Positions 6,015-13,582 of a stretch of DNA of 17,588 bases are shown here, piece by piece. A model generated the notes under the pieces. That model was not told where the DNA came from. It saw only the letters and a program-made list of their open reading frames with translations, and did not search any database. The position numbers were made by a program, and so were the translations under genes. The stretch covers positions 1 through 17,588 of the forward strand of contig CALDNF010000025.1 in the NCBI GenBank assembly GCA_937917475.1. Reading direction: 5' to 3'. How positions within the stretch are numbered: position 1 is the stretch's first letter; the number at the start of each line of letters is the position of its first letter. The DNA is from an uncultured Faecalibacterium sp. (GTDB lineage Bacteria; Bacillota; Clostridia; Oscillospirales; Ruminococcaceae).

Positions 6015-7805
6015 ATGCCGACACAAAAAGTCAATGACCCGGCGGCCCGCCACACCAGCAGCGGCGCACTGATCCGGCGGTTTCTGCCCTATCTGGCAAA
6101 GTATAAAAAGACCCTGTTTCTGGACCTGTTCTGTGCAGCGTTGACCACCCTTTGCGATATCGTCCTGCCCAGGATCATGAGCACCATTACAAACTCTGCC
6201 ATGGGCGTGGGCATCACCCTGACGGCGGGCGTCGTCCTCAAGCTGGCGGCGATCTATTTTATCCTCCGGATCATTGACGGCGCAGCGCAGTATTTTATGT
6301 CCGGCATCGGCCATATCATGGGCGTGCACATCGAGACCGATATGCGGAAGGACGCCTTTGACCATCTGCTTCAGCTGGATCACACCTATTACAATAATAC
6401 TAAAGTGGGCACCATCATGGGCCGCATCACCAACGACCTGTTTGATGTGACCGAGTTTGCCCACCACTGCCCGGAGGAGTTCTTCATTGCGGGCATTAAG
6501 ATTCTGGCATCTTTCATCATCCTTTGTCAGGCCAGTGTGCCCTTGACATTGGCGGTGTTTGCCTGCGTGCCCTTGATGGGTGTGGTGTCGGTCAAGCTGA
6601 ACCAGAAGCTCCGGGCCCGATTCCGGCAGCAGCGTGTCCAGATCGGTGAGCTGAACGCTACCATTGAGGACAGCCTGCTGGGGCAGGGGGTAGTCAAGGC
6701 TTTTGCGGCCGAAGATCAGGAGCGGGAAAAATTTGAGCAAGGCAACCGGGAGTTTGAAAAGATCAAGACTCTTGGCTACTATGCCATGGCGGCCTTCAAC
6801 ACCTCCACCCGGCTGTTTGACGGTCTGATGTATCTGGTAGTCATTCTGGCGGGCGGTCTTTCGCTGGTGTACGGCAAGATCAGTGCCGGCGATCTGGTGG
6901 CCTATATCCTGTACGTCACCACGCTGATTGCCACCATCCGCCGCATCGTGGAGTTTGCTGAGCAGTTCCAGCGGGGTATGACCGGCATCGAACGCTTTGC
7001 CGAGATCATGGACACCCCCATCGCCATCCATGATGCTCCGGATGCTGAAGCTCTCCGGCCCGGCCCCGGTGCCATCCGGTTCGAGGATGTCAGCTTCGAG
7101 TACCCGGACGACCACAACAAGGTGCTCCACCACGTCAGCCTTGACATCAAGGCCGGGGAGCGGCTGGCCCTCGTGGGCCCCTCCGGCGGCGGCAAGACTA
7201 CCCTGTGCAGCCTGATCCCCCGGTTCTACGATGTGACCAGCGGAAAGATTCTGGTGGATGGGCAGGATATCCAGCACGTCACCCTGAAGAGCCTCCGCCA
7301 TGAGATCGGCATCGTGCAGCAGGACGTGTATCTGTTCAGCGGCACGGTGGCGGAGAACATCGCCTACGGCAAGCCCGGAGCCACTCGGGAAGAGATCATC
7401 GAAGCAGCCCGTCTGGCGGGCGCAGAACGGTTCATTCTGGCCCTCAGGAACGGCTTTGATACCTATGTGGGCGAGCGGGGGGTCAAGCTCTCGGGCGGAC
7501 AGAAGCAACGCATCGCCATCGCCCGGGTGTTCCTGAAGAATCCTCCCATCCTGATCCTGGACGAAGCCACCAGTGCGCTGGACAATGAGAGCGAAATTCT
7601 GGTGGGGCAGAGTCTGGAAAAGCTGGCCCATGGCCGCACCACCCTGACCATTGCCCACCGCCTGACCACCATCAAGAACTATGACCGCATCCTCGTCCTC
7701 GGCTCGGAGGGTATTGTGGAATCGGGCACCCACGACGAGCTGCTGGCAAAGCAGGGGGTGTATTACCGCCTGTGGAATCAGCTTCCCGGCGAAGATACCC
7801 TGTAA
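6015..7805 (+). CDS. ABC exporter half-transporter, MsbA/multidrug type
   Basis: This 596-residue fused membrane-ATPase protein is expected to act as a homodimer, or with a partner elsewhere, moving lipids, drugs or peptides outward. Residues about 30-310 form the six-helix ABC transmembrane domain, including the usual coupling region GRITNDLFDVTEFAHHCPEE. The nucleotide-binding domain has Walker A GPSGGGKT (Lys394), Q-loop IVQQDVYLFSGT, signature LSGGQ (492-496), Walker B ILILDEATSALD (Asp516, Glu517) and an H-loop IAHRLTT. All catalytic residues are present. The start has AAGGAG 5 nt before the ATG and lies 2 nt after yggS. A terminator follows. No second half-transporter is in the window, and substrate cannot be inferred. 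Confidence 0.95.
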   Translation: MPTQKVNDPAARHTSSGALIRRFLPYLAKYKKTLFLDLFCAALTTLCDIVLPRIMSTITNSAMGVGITLTAGVVLKLAAIYFILRIIDGAAQYFMSGIGHIMGVHIETDMRKDAFDHLLQLDHTYYNNTKVGTIMGRITNDLFDVTEFAHHCPEEFFIAGIKILASFIILCQASVPLTLAVFACVPLMGVVSVKLNQKLRARFRQQRVQIGELNATIEDSLLGQGVVKAFAAEDQEREKFEQGNREFEKIKTLGYYAMAAFNTSTRLFDGLMYLVVILAGGLSLVYGKISAGDLVAYILYVTTLIATIRRIVEFAEQFQRGMTGIERFAEIMDTPIAIHDAPDAEALRPGPGAIRFEDVSFEYPDDHNKVLHHVSLDIKAGERLALVGPSGGGKTTLCSLIPRFYDVTSGKILVDGQDIQHVTLKSLRHEIGIVQQDVYLFSGTVAENIAYGKPGATREEIIEAARLAGAERFILALRNGFDTYVGERGVKLSGGQKQRIAIARVFLKNPPILILDEATSALDNESEILVGQSLEKLAHGRTTLTIAHRLTTIKNYDRILVLGSEGIVESGTHDELLAKQGVYYRLWNQLPGEDTL

Positions 7806-7820
7806 AACCGAATATTGCAA

Positions 7821-7858
7821 AAAAGCGAAGCCGCTGAGTTTTCAACGGCTTCGCTTTT
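7821..7858. terminator. Two-way terminator between ABC exporter and glucokinase
   Basis: AAAAGCGAAGCCG (7821-7833) and CGGCTTCGCTTTT (7846-7858) form a 13-bp stem around a 12-nt loop, with A- and T-rich flanks on both sides. It can end both convergent transcripts. Confidence 0.9.
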
Positions 7859-7878
7859 GTTTGTGGAAAATTGGAGAC

Positions 7879-8829
7879 TTACTCTCCCACGATCAGACGC
7901 ACGGCACCGTACATACCGGCATCGTTGCCAAGGGTCGCCTGCTTGATGGGGGTCTCACGGCAGGAGCGGAAGGCATACTTGCGGTAGGACTCGTTCAGGG
8001 GGGCAAAGAGGACATCGCCGGCCCGGGCTACGCCGCCTCCGATCATGAACATCTCGGGGTCAGTGGTGGCGGCAATGCTGGCCAGAGCCATGCCCAGAAT
8101 ATCAGCCATTTCGGTCACTTCCTGAGCGGCCAGTGCGTCGCCCTTGCGGGCAGCATCAAAAACGTCCTTGGCGGCAAAGTCGGTGCCCCGCAGAGTGCAG
8201 GGGGTGTCGGGGTTCTCATCCAGCAGCTTCTTCATGCAGCGGACCACACCGGTGGCACTGGAATACTGCTCCAGACAGCCGTGCTTGCCGCAGCCGCAGG
8301 TGGCTGTCTCATGGCGGTTGACGGTGATGTGGCCAATCTCGCCGCCTGCGCCGTGCACGCCGTCAATGACCTTGCCGTTGACGATGACACCGCCGCCCAC
8401 GCCGGTGCCCAGCGTGACCATGACGGCATTGCGGCAGCCCTTGGCGGCACCCATCCAGATCTCGCCCAGAGCCGCTACGTTGGCATCGTTGCCCACCAGA
8501 ACTTTCATGCCGTCCAGCATGGCACCCATCTCCTCCGAGACGTTGTGCTTGCCCCAGCCGCCGAGGTTGGCGCAGATGATGGGAACGATGCTGGAATTCA
8601 GCACAGGGCCGGGCACGCCGACGCCCACGCCTTCCACGTCATCGTTGGTAAAGCCCTTTTCGGTCATCTTGGCCTTGACGGCGGCGGCGAGGTTCTCCAT
8701 GATATGCTCACCGGCGTTGGAGGTATCGGTGGGGACTTCCCATTTTTCCAGCAGATCGCCGGTGGTGGTGAACAGGCCGATCTTTGCGGTGGTGCCGCCC
8801 AGATCGACGCCGAATGCATACTGTTTCAT
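7879..8829 (-). CDS. glcK: ROK-family glucokinase
   Basis: This 316-residue cytoplasmic sugar kinase most likely phosphorylates glucose with ATP. The ATP-binding loop is DLGGTTAKIGL (9-19), the catalytic base Asp115 lies in VGNDANVAALGE, and GTGVGGGVIVNG is the second phosphate motif. The ROK zinc site is His167 with CGCGKHGC (Cys178, Cys180, Cys185). There is no N-terminal DNA-binding domain, which separates it from ROK repressors such as NagC/XylR. The ATG at 8829 lies 9 nt after AAGGGG; an ATG two codons earlier (8835) is possible but only 3 nt from it. It is a single gene with its own promoter, convergent with the ABC exporter. N-acetylmannosamine or fructose kinase remain alternatives. 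Confidence 0.92.
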   Translation of the reverse strand: MKQYAFGVDLGGTTAKIGLFTTTGDLLEKWEVPTDTSNAGEHIMENLAAAVKAKMTEKGFTNDDVEGVGVGVPGPVLNSSIVPIICANLGGWGKHNVSEEMGAMLDGMKVLVGNDANVAALGEIWMGAAKGCRNAVMVTLGTGVGGGVIVNGKVIDGVHGAGGEIGHITVNRHETATCGCGKHGCLEQYSSATGVVRCMKKLLDENPDTPCTLRGTDFAAKDVFDAARKGDALAAQEVTEMADILGMALASIAATTDPEMFMIGGGVARAGDVLFAPLNESYRKYAFRSCRETPIKQATLGNDAGMYGAVRLIVGE

Positions 8830-8881
8830 ATTCATTTACCCCTTCTTCGCGGCGGATCTCCGCCGGTTTTGCTTTGACAAC

Positions 8882-8887
8882 AGTATA
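8882..8887 (-). promoter_or_regulatory. Extended -10 promoter of glucokinase gene
   Basis: On the minus strand TGTTATACT gives a TG extended -10 with TATACT at 8887-8882, but no good -35. The leader contains a small stem, CGGCGG/CCGCCG, near 8850-8865, just before the ribosome site. Confidence 0.5.
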
Positions 8888-8972
8888 ACATACTCCGGCG
8901 CAAAAGAGCAGAGGATACAAGCGGATTTATGCAAAAGAACGAAAATCTGCACCTGTTTTTGGCAGCTGCGCA

Positions 8973-9001
8973 CAAAAAAGACTCCCCCTTACGGGGGAGC
9001 C
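8973..9001 (-). terminator. Terminator of the tat operon
   Basis: CTCCCCC (8982-8988) and GGGGGAG (8993-8999) close a TTAC loop. On the minus strand the stem is followed by TCTTTTTT. It lies about 28 nt after the tatC stop. Confidence 0.9.
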
Positions 9002-9028
9002 GAAAACCGTCAGAACAGAGAAAAGAGC

Positions 9029-9835
9029 TTACTCCTCATCGGAGTCGTCTTCTTCTTCCTCTTCTTCGTCGTCATCTGCAGAGCGAGGCTTGTAGAAGAT
9101 GCCGCTCAGGAAGGTGCTGACAAAGTACAGCAGCACCATGGGGCCTGCCACCATGCACTGAGACACGATGTCGGGCGGGGTGACCACGGCGGCAATGAAG
9201 AAGATCAGGACGATGGCAATGCCCCGGCCTTTCTTCAACAGTTCGGGGTAGATGATGCCCATCTTGGACAGAATGATGGTGATCAAAGGCATCTCAAACA
9301 CACAGCCGAAGATCGTGAACATGGTCAGACAGAGGTTGACGTAGCTCTCGATACTGGTGGTGGTCTGGATGTACTCTGCGCCCTCAATGCCGGTGCTCAG
9401 GAACCGGAGCATAAAAGGCATCATCAGCTTGTAGGCGAAGAGCACGCCGATACAGAACAGTGCAAGGCCCAGCAGGATGACCAGCTTTAAAAAGAAGGTC
9501 TCACTCTTTTTCAGGCCGGGCTTTGCGAAGGCATAGATCTGATACAGGGCTACCGGCACCGTAACGACAAAAGATGCCAGCAGGGAGACCCGGAAATACT
9601 GCATCAGTTTTTCCTGCGGGGCGATGGAGACAAAGGTATAATAACCCTGTCCCATATCAGTCAGCAGATCGATGAACCAGTCAGCACGAGTCAAGGTGAC
9701 GACCACGGCGACAACAAACACCACCGCGCAGATGATCAGCCTGTTCCGCAGTTCCTTCAGATGGCCGGTCAGCGTCATGCTGCCGTCATCCGACATGACT
9801 TCGGCTTTCTTTTTGCGCTTAACGTTTGTAGCCAC
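9029..9835 (-). CDS. tatC: Twin-arginine translocase subunit TatC
   Basis: This 268-residue polytopic protein is the receptor of the Tat pathway and binds twin-arginine signal peptides of folded proteins. Six membrane helices are visible. Family motifs include HLKELRNRL before TM1 (about 25-33), the FAKPGL loop with its conserved Pro, SIESYVNL, FEMPL and VTPPDIVSQ. The start is GTG at 9835, supported by GAGGAG 5 nt upstream inside the end of tatA and a 2-nt gap from the tatA stop; translation is probably coupled. The C-terminus is an unusual run of Asp/Glu (about 252-268) beyond the last helix, expected in the cytoplasm. Confidence 0.97.
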   Translation of the reverse strand: MATNVKRKKKAEVMSDDGSMTLTGHLKELRNRLIICAVVFVVAVVVTLTRADWFIDLLTDMGQGYYTFVSIAPQEKLMQYFRVSLLASFVVTVPVALYQIYAFAKPGLKKSETFFLKLVILLGLALFCIGVLFAYKLMMPFMLRFLSTGIEGAEYIQTTTSIESYVNLCLTMFTIFGCVFEMPLITIILSKMGIIYPELLKKGRGIAIVLIFFIAAVVTPPDIVSQCMVAGPMVLLYFVSTFLSGIFYKPRSADDDEEEEEEDDSDEE

Positions 9836-9837
9836 AG

Positions 9838-10041
9838 TTACTCCTCGTCGTCCTTCTTCTCGTCTTTCTTCTCTTCCTTCTTGTCGGAAGAATCGTCGTC
9901 ATCCTCGGTCTCGTCCATGCCCTTCTTGAAGTTGCTCATGGTCTTGCCAAACATCTTGCCCAGCTTCGGCAGGTTCTTGGGTCCAAAGATCAGCAGAACA
10001 ACGACCAGAATGATAAGCAGCTCGTTAGTACCAATACGCAT
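9838..10041 (-). CDS. tatA: Twin-arginine translocase subunit TatA
   Basis: This 67-residue protein starts MRIGTNELL, has one membrane helix (about 7-19), the hallmark FGPKNLP hinge (19-25), a short amphipathic helix (KLGKMFGKTMSNFKKG) and a highly charged Asp/Glu/Lys tail from about 42. TatA multimers form the translocation zone. It carries Glu at position 7, a feature more usual in TatB, but its short length and FGP hinge favour TatA. The ATG at 10041 has AAGGAG 9 nt upstream; a longer in-frame start at 10062 contains that ribosome site and is rejected. It lies between tatB and tatC. Confidence 0.95.
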   Translation of the reverse strand: MRIGTNELLIILVVVLLIFGPKNLPKLGKMFGKTMSNFKKGMDETEDDDDSSDKKEEKKDEKKDDEE

Positions 10042-10067
10042 AATAAAAATCTCCTTTTGCATTTGTC

Positions 10068-10125
10068 CCGCATCTGCGGGTGTGATCCTGAATTAAAATG
10101 TATCCTACAACCGCATCTGCGGGTG
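10068..10125. repeat. Two 15-bp direct copies of a small hairpin between tatB and tatA
   Basis: CCGCATCTGCGGGTG occurs exactly at 10068-10082 and 10111-10125, 43 bp apart. Each is self-complementary (CCGCA/TGCGG). They occupy the otherwise empty 96-nt gap between two co-transcribed genes, where stable hairpins can set mRNA processing or relative expression. Neither has a T-run. Confidence 0.8.
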
Positions 10126-10137
10126 CATTTGAATGGG

Positions 10138-10674
10138 TCAGACCTTGGCTTCCTCGGCGGGAGCAGCCTCCTCCGCGGCTTTGGCGGCAGGGGCGGCTTC
10201 TGCGGGTGCAGCCGGAGTTTCGATGGTCTCAGCCGGAGCCTTAGCCGATGCGGCAGTTTCGGTGGAAGCCGTTTCCGCAGGGGCGGTGTCGGCGGCGGGA
10301 GCGTCCTGCTCAGGCAGCTCTTCCACAGCGTCTTCCTCCAGCTCGGTCACTTCCTCCTCGGCTTCAGCCTTGGCAGCTTCTTCCTTGCTGGTCTTGCCGA
10401 TGCCGGTAAAGCTCTTGGTGACGTCCTTCACGCTGTTGTCGATGTCCTTCTTGATGTCCGTCAGGGGAGCAACGGCTTCCTTGAGGGGGGCCTGGATCTC
10501 GTTCAGCGGCTCAACGACGTTCTTCTGGATCTCCTCAGAGGCTGCACCGGTGTACTTTTTGAGCTCACGGAGCATCTTGCCAAGCTTCTTGGCATAGACG
10601 GGCAGCTGGTCCGGGCCGATAAAGACGAACGCAACGATGACGATCATCACGATTTCCCAAAAACCAATTTTCAT
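10138..10674 (-). CDS. tatB: TatB-like subunit of the Tat translocase
   Basis: This 178-residue protein starts MKIGFWEIV, with one membrane helix (about 4-19), Glu7, the IGPDQLP hinge (19-25) and an amphipathic helix (VYAKKLGKMLRELKKY). A longer helical segment (about 45-105) and an Ala/Glu/Pro-rich low-complexity tail (about 115-178) follow. GFxE plus GPxQLP and a long tail are TatB features; TatB works with TatC in substrate recognition. The ATG at 10674 has AAAGGA about 10 nt upstream; an upstream in-frame start at 10728 would take in unconserved sequence. It is first in a tatB-tatA-tatC operon. Many Firmicutes have only TatA and TatC, so a separate TatB-like subunit is notable. Confidence 0.88.
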   Translation of the reverse strand: MKIGFWEIVMIVIVAFVFIGPDQLPVYAKKLGKMLRELKKYTGAASEEIQKNVVEPLNEIQAPLKEAVAPLTDIKKDIDNSVKDVTKSFTGIGKTSKEEAAKAEAEEEVTELEEDAVEELPEQDAPAADTAPAETASTETAASAKAPAETIETPAAPAEAAPAAKAAEEAAPAEEAKV

Positions 10675-10720
10675 AACGATCTGTTCCTTTCCTCTGTCGC
10701 CGTCCCAAAGGGCTGCGGCA

Positions 10721-10750
10721 TTGACCATGAATATCCTCGGGTGCTATACT
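10721..10750 (+). promoter_or_regulatory. Promoter for the M24 peptidase gene
   Basis: TTGACC (10721-10726), an 18-bp spacer and TATACT (10745-10750) with extended -10 TGC. The predicted start near 10757 would give a leader of about 165 nt that includes the inverted and direct repeats at 10792-10836. The promoter overlaps the 5' leader of the tat operon on the other strand. Confidence 0.65.
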
Positions 10751-10772
10751 TGGAATGTGGATGCAGCACCCG
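10738..10772. promoter_or_regulatory. 8-bp inverted repeat around the -10 and start
   Basis: CGGGTGCT (10738-10745) and AGCACCCG (10765-10772) are exact inverted arms flanking the -10 box and predicted start of the plus-strand promoter. This could be an operator, or an mRNA stem in the tat leader. Confidence 0.45.
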
Positions 10773-10791
10773 CTGCGCTTGTGTTGCCATA

Positions 10792-10821
10792 CATATACCG
10801 AACAAAAATAGACGGTATATG
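10792..10821. promoter_or_regulatory. 9-bp inverted repeat CATATACCG / CGGTATATG
   Basis: Arms 10792-10800 and 10813-10821 are exact reverse complements around 12 nt. It lies in the divergent region and has no T-run, so a protein-binding site or leader stem is more likely than a terminator. Confidence 0.5.
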
Positions 10822-10836
10822 AATTTAATATGAATT
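10817..10836. promoter_or_regulatory. Tandem ATATGAATT repeats, 11-bp period
   Basis: ATATGAATT occurs at 10817-10825 and 10828-10836, exactly 11 bp apart, giving TGAAT-N6-TGAAT as upstream of the response regulator (3184-3199). On the minus strand it lies about 20 bp upstream of a TATATG -10-like box (10797-10792), a placement used by OmpR/PhoB-type activators. No conventional -35 is visible for the tat operon. Confidence 0.4.
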
Positions 10837-10920
10837 ATTTGTGAACGAGCTGACAGATGGACTCGATTCTCAAACAATTCGTAAATTGCAATGATAAAAA
10901 TACAGAAAGGAATGTGCTCT

Positions 10921-12009
10921 ATGACCGAACTTCATGAAAAACGGATCGCCCGGGTGATCGAAAACCTCAAGGCAATGGGTCTGACCCAGACCATCGTCAG
11001 TGACCCGCCTACCCTCTTTTACCTGACTGGCGTGCGCATTTTCCACCCCGGCGAGCGGATGCTTGCTTTGCTGCTGCGGGCCGACGGCGGGCACCGGATG
11101 TTCGTCAATGCCCTCTTCGGCACCCCAGATGCGGGCCTGCCGGTGGAGAATTACATGGATGGGGAAGATGCCCCGGCAAAGCTCCTGCCCTGGCTGGAGA
11201 GGGATAAGCCCTTGGGCATTGATAAGAACTGGCCCGCCCGGTTCCTGCTGCGGCTGATGGAGCTGAACGCTGCACCCTCTTATAAAGATGCTTCCGCCGC
11301 CTGCGATGATGCCCGGGCCGTCAAGGATGCAGCGGAACAGGAGGCCATGCGGGCTTCCTCCAAGGTCAACGACGACTGCATGGCCGAGTTTGCCCAGCTC
11401 ATCCGTCCCGGCATTACCGAAAAGGAGATGGCAGAGGCCATCAAGGGCATCTATGCGGCCCATGGCTGCTCTAACGTGAGCTTTGAGCCCATCTGCGGCT
11501 TTGGGGCTCATGCCGCCGACCCTCACCACGGCAACGACGATACCAGACTGGAAGCCGGTCAGTGCGTCCTCATTGACGTGGGCGGCGTGTATCAGGACTA
11601 CGCTTCCGATATGACCCGCACCTTCTTCACCGCAGAACCCACCGAGGAGGAGCGGAAGGTCTATGAGCTGGTGCGGCAGGCACAGGCTGCGGCCGAAGCT
11701 CTGGTCAAACCGGGTGTGAAGCTCTGCGACATTGATGCCGCAGCCCGGGATATCATCACCGCAGGCGGCTACGGCCCCTACTTCAACCATCGTCTGGGCC
11801 ACTTCATCGGTCTAGAGGACCACGAAGCCGGGGATGTGTCGGCTGTGAACCAGAATGTCGTCAAGCCCGGCATGTGCTTCTCCATCGAGCCGGGCATCTA
11901 TCTGCCGGGCAAGTTCGGTGTCCGCATCGAGGACCTTGTCCTTGTCACCGAGACCGGCTGCGAAGTGCTGAATCACTTCCCCCATGAACTGACCGTTAAG
12001 AAGATTTAA
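10921..12009 (+). CDS. M24-family (Xaa-Pro type) aminopeptidase
   Basis: This 362-residue two-domain cytoplasmic metallopeptidase probably removes N-terminal residues preceding proline. Residues 1-130 form the N-terminal creatinase-like domain and about 140-355 the pita-bread catalytic domain. The five expected metal ligands are visible: Asp219 (VLIDVGG), Asp230 (YASDMTRT), His294 (RLGHFIGLEDHE), Glu323 (SIEPGIYLPG) and Glu337 (VRIEDLVL). The ATG at 10921 has AAAGGA 9 nt upstream; an in-frame start at 10891 lacks a ribosome site. It is a single gene with its own promoter, divergent from tatBAC and ended by the terminator at 12025-12052. Confidence 0.95.
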   Translation: MTELHEKRIARVIENLKAMGLTQTIVSDPPTLFYLTGVRIFHPGERMLALLLRADGGHRMFVNALFGTPDAGLPVENYMDGEDAPAKLLPWLERDKPLGIDKNWPARFLLRLMELNAAPSYKDASAACDDARAVKDAAEQEAMRASSKVNDDCMAEFAQLIRPGITEKEMAEAIKGIYAAHGCSNVSFEPICGFGAHAADPHHGNDDTRLEAGQCVLIDVGGVYQDYASDMTRTFFTAEPTEEERKVYELVRQAQAAAEALVKPGVKLCDIDAAARDIITAGGYGPYFNHRLGHFIGLEDHEAGDVSAVNQNVVKPGMCFSIEPGIYLPGKFGVRIEDLVLVTETGCEVLNHFPHELTVKKI

Positions 12010-12024
12010 AACGTACCAGCGCAG

Positions 12025-12052
12025 AAAGAGCCCGGCAGCTGCCGGGCTCTTT
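12025..12052. terminator. Two-way terminator between peptidase and FAH genes
   Basis: A perfect 28-bp palindrome, AAAGAGCCCGGCAG with its complement. T-rich sequence on the plus strand ends the peptidase mRNA, and the A-rich side serves the convergent FAH transcript. Confidence 0.93.
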
Positions 12053-12060
12053 TGCTCTGC

Positions 12061-12948
12061 TTATTCGTGAACTTTGTTGGTCAGACTGCCAATGCCGTCG
12101 ATCTCGCATCGCACTTCATCGCCGGGAACGAGGAAACAGGGAGGGTCCATCCCCATCCCCACACCGGCGGGGGTGCCGGTGGCGATGATGGTCCCGGCCC
12201 GGAGAGTCATCCCCTGCGAGAGCTCGGAGATCACATGGTCAATGTCAAAAATTTGCAGGCTGGTGTTGGAATCCTGCCGCTTTTCGCCGTTGACGAAGCT
12301 GCGGATGCCCAGCTTGGGCGGGTAGTCGGAAAACTCGTCGGCGGTGACGATGCAGGGGCCCATGGGGGTAAAGCCGTCCAGACTCTTGCCGAAATACCAC
12401 TGTTTATGGGCGGTCTGTACATCACGGGCGGACACATCGTTGAGGATGGTGTATCCGAACACATAGTCCCGGGTCTGCCCGGCGGGCACATTTTTGGCAT
12501 CCTTTCCCAGCACCACGGCCAGCTCACATTCGTAGTCCAGCTTTTTCACAAGGTCGGTATGGGCCTCGATGAAGCCACCGTCCGGCACAGCCCGGGTGAC
12601 CCGCTTGGAAAAGTAAATGGCATCCTGGTGCTTGGTGGCAAAGGCATCGGCGGAGTATTTTTCGGCCTCATCCGAGTGAGCCATATAGTTGATGCCCAGA
12701 CAGACCACATCCTGCGCCGGGGCGGGGATGGGGCTCTCGAGGGTGACGGCTTCCACCGGCAGGGCGGGGATGCCCGAGATGGCAAGGCGCAGCCCGGCCC
12801 GCACCTGCGGGGTCAGAAAGGGTATGGCGTCGCTCAGCGTCTCGTAGGACAGGCCCAGCCAGCTCAGCGGCCAGACCTGCCGACCATCCTCAGATAAAAT
12901 GGCCGGATCTTCTGCGCCGTCCGGCAGACGGCAGGTGATAAAGCGCAT
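12061..12948 (-). CDS. Fumarylacetoacetate hydrolase (FAH) family protein
   Basis: This 295-residue metal-dependent C-C hydrolase or decarboxylase belongs to the FAHD1/HpcE/YcgM group, which acts on acylpyruvates and related 2-keto acids. The N-terminal 70 residues are variable; the FAH core starts near CLGINYMAH (about 83). Metal ligands Glu140 and Glu142 (DYECELAVVLGK) and Asp171 (TILNDVSARD) are present, with GKSLDGFTPMGP and GTPAGVGMG also conserved. The ATG at 12948 has GGAGG 5 nt upstream. It lies 15 nt after the DJ-1 gene and is probably co-transcribed with it. The exact substrate is unknown; no aromatic degradation genes are nearby. Confidence 0.93.
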   Translation of the reverse strand: MRFITCRLPDGAEDPAILSEDGRQVWPLSWLGLSYETLSDAIPFLTPQVRAGLRLAISGIPALPVEAVTLESPIPAPAQDVVCLGINYMAHSDEAEKYSADAFATKHQDAIYFSKRVTRAVPDGGFIEAHTDLVKKLDYECELAVVLGKDAKNVPAGQTRDYVFGYTILNDVSARDVQTAHKQWYFGKSLDGFTPMGPCIVTADEFSDYPPKLGIRSFVNGEKRQDSNTSLQIFDIDHVISELSQGMTLRAGTIIATGTPAGVGMGMDPPCFLVPGDEVRCEIDGIGSLTNKVHE

Positions 12949-12963
12949 GGGTGCCTCCGTTTC

Positions 12964-13515
12964 TCAGTGCCGATAGGCAATGGCGTTCTGGATGCGGTCG
13001 GCTTCAGCGGAGCCGGCCAGCTGACGGACCAGTTCCAGACCAAAGGGGATGGCACCGCCAAGGCCGTAGCTGGTGGTGATATTGCCATCGACCACGACTT
13101 CTTCATCGTGGACGACAGCACCGGTCAGCTTATCCTGAAAGGCAGCATGGGCGGTGGCATTTTTTCCCTCCAGCAGGCCCAGCGAGGCCAGCACGCTGGG
13201 GGCGGCGCAGATGGCGGCCACCTTTTTGCCGGCCTTGGCAAAGGAAACGCAGGTGTCGGTGACAGTCTTGTTTTCGGCCAGATTGGGGGTGCCTGGGATG
13301 CCGCCCGGCAGAACCACCATGTCCACATCGGAGTAATCCACATCCTCGGCCACGGCATCGGTGGTCAGGTGGATGCCGTGGCTGCTGACCACCTCTCTGC
13401 GGCCCATGGCGGACGCAACGATGACCTCCACTTTTGCCCGGCGGAGCAGGTCTACCACCAGCAGGGCCTCACATTCTTCGGTGCCGTCGGCGAAAAATAC
13501 AACTGCTTTGCTCAT
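12964..13515 (-). CDS. DJ-1/PfpI family protein (YajL/ThiJ type)
   Basis: This 183-residue protein of the DJ-1 superfamily includes proteins described as chaperones, glyoxalases or protein-repair enzymes. The nucleophile Cys103 lies in the elbow AAICAAPSVL, matching DJ-1 Cys106, and Glu16 in GTEECEA matches DJ-1 Glu18. Length and the block VLPGGIPGTPNL are typical of the YajL/DJ-1 branch rather than PfpI proteases. The ATG at 13515 has AGGAGG 9 nt upstream; an in-frame TTG two codons earlier is too close. It is the first gene before FAH. A strong terminator stands immediately upstream (13540-13582), so its own promoter is not evident. Confidence 0.93.
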   Translation of the reverse strand: MSKAVVFFADGTEECEALLVVDLLRRAKVEVIVASAMGRREVVSSHGIHLTTDAVAEDVDYSDVDMVVLPGGIPGTPNLAENKTVTDTCVSFAKAGKKVAAICAAPSVLASLGLLEGKNATAHAAFQDKLTGAVVHDEEVVVDGNITTSYGLGGAIPFGLELVRQLAGSAEADRIQNAIAYRH

Positions 13516-13539
13516 CTTCAATTACCTCCTGATACTCAG

Positions 13540-13582
13540 AAAAAAACACTGCGAGGCGGGGAGTACCCGGCCCCGCAGTGTG
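13540..13582 (-). terminator. Terminator between yerC and the DJ-1 gene
   Basis: ACACTGCG (13546-13553) and CGCAGTGT (13574-13581) pair, with GGGG/CCCC inside. On the minus strand the stem is followed by at least six T residues. It starts 12 nt after the yerC stop and ends about 25 nt before the DJ-1 ATG. Confidence 0.88.

Noticed and set aside
5991..7820. 609-codon minus-strand ORF
   Set aside because: It covers the ABC exporter almost exactly on the opposite strand, with no ribosome site or recognisable domain. Its length reflects codon bias in the real gene.
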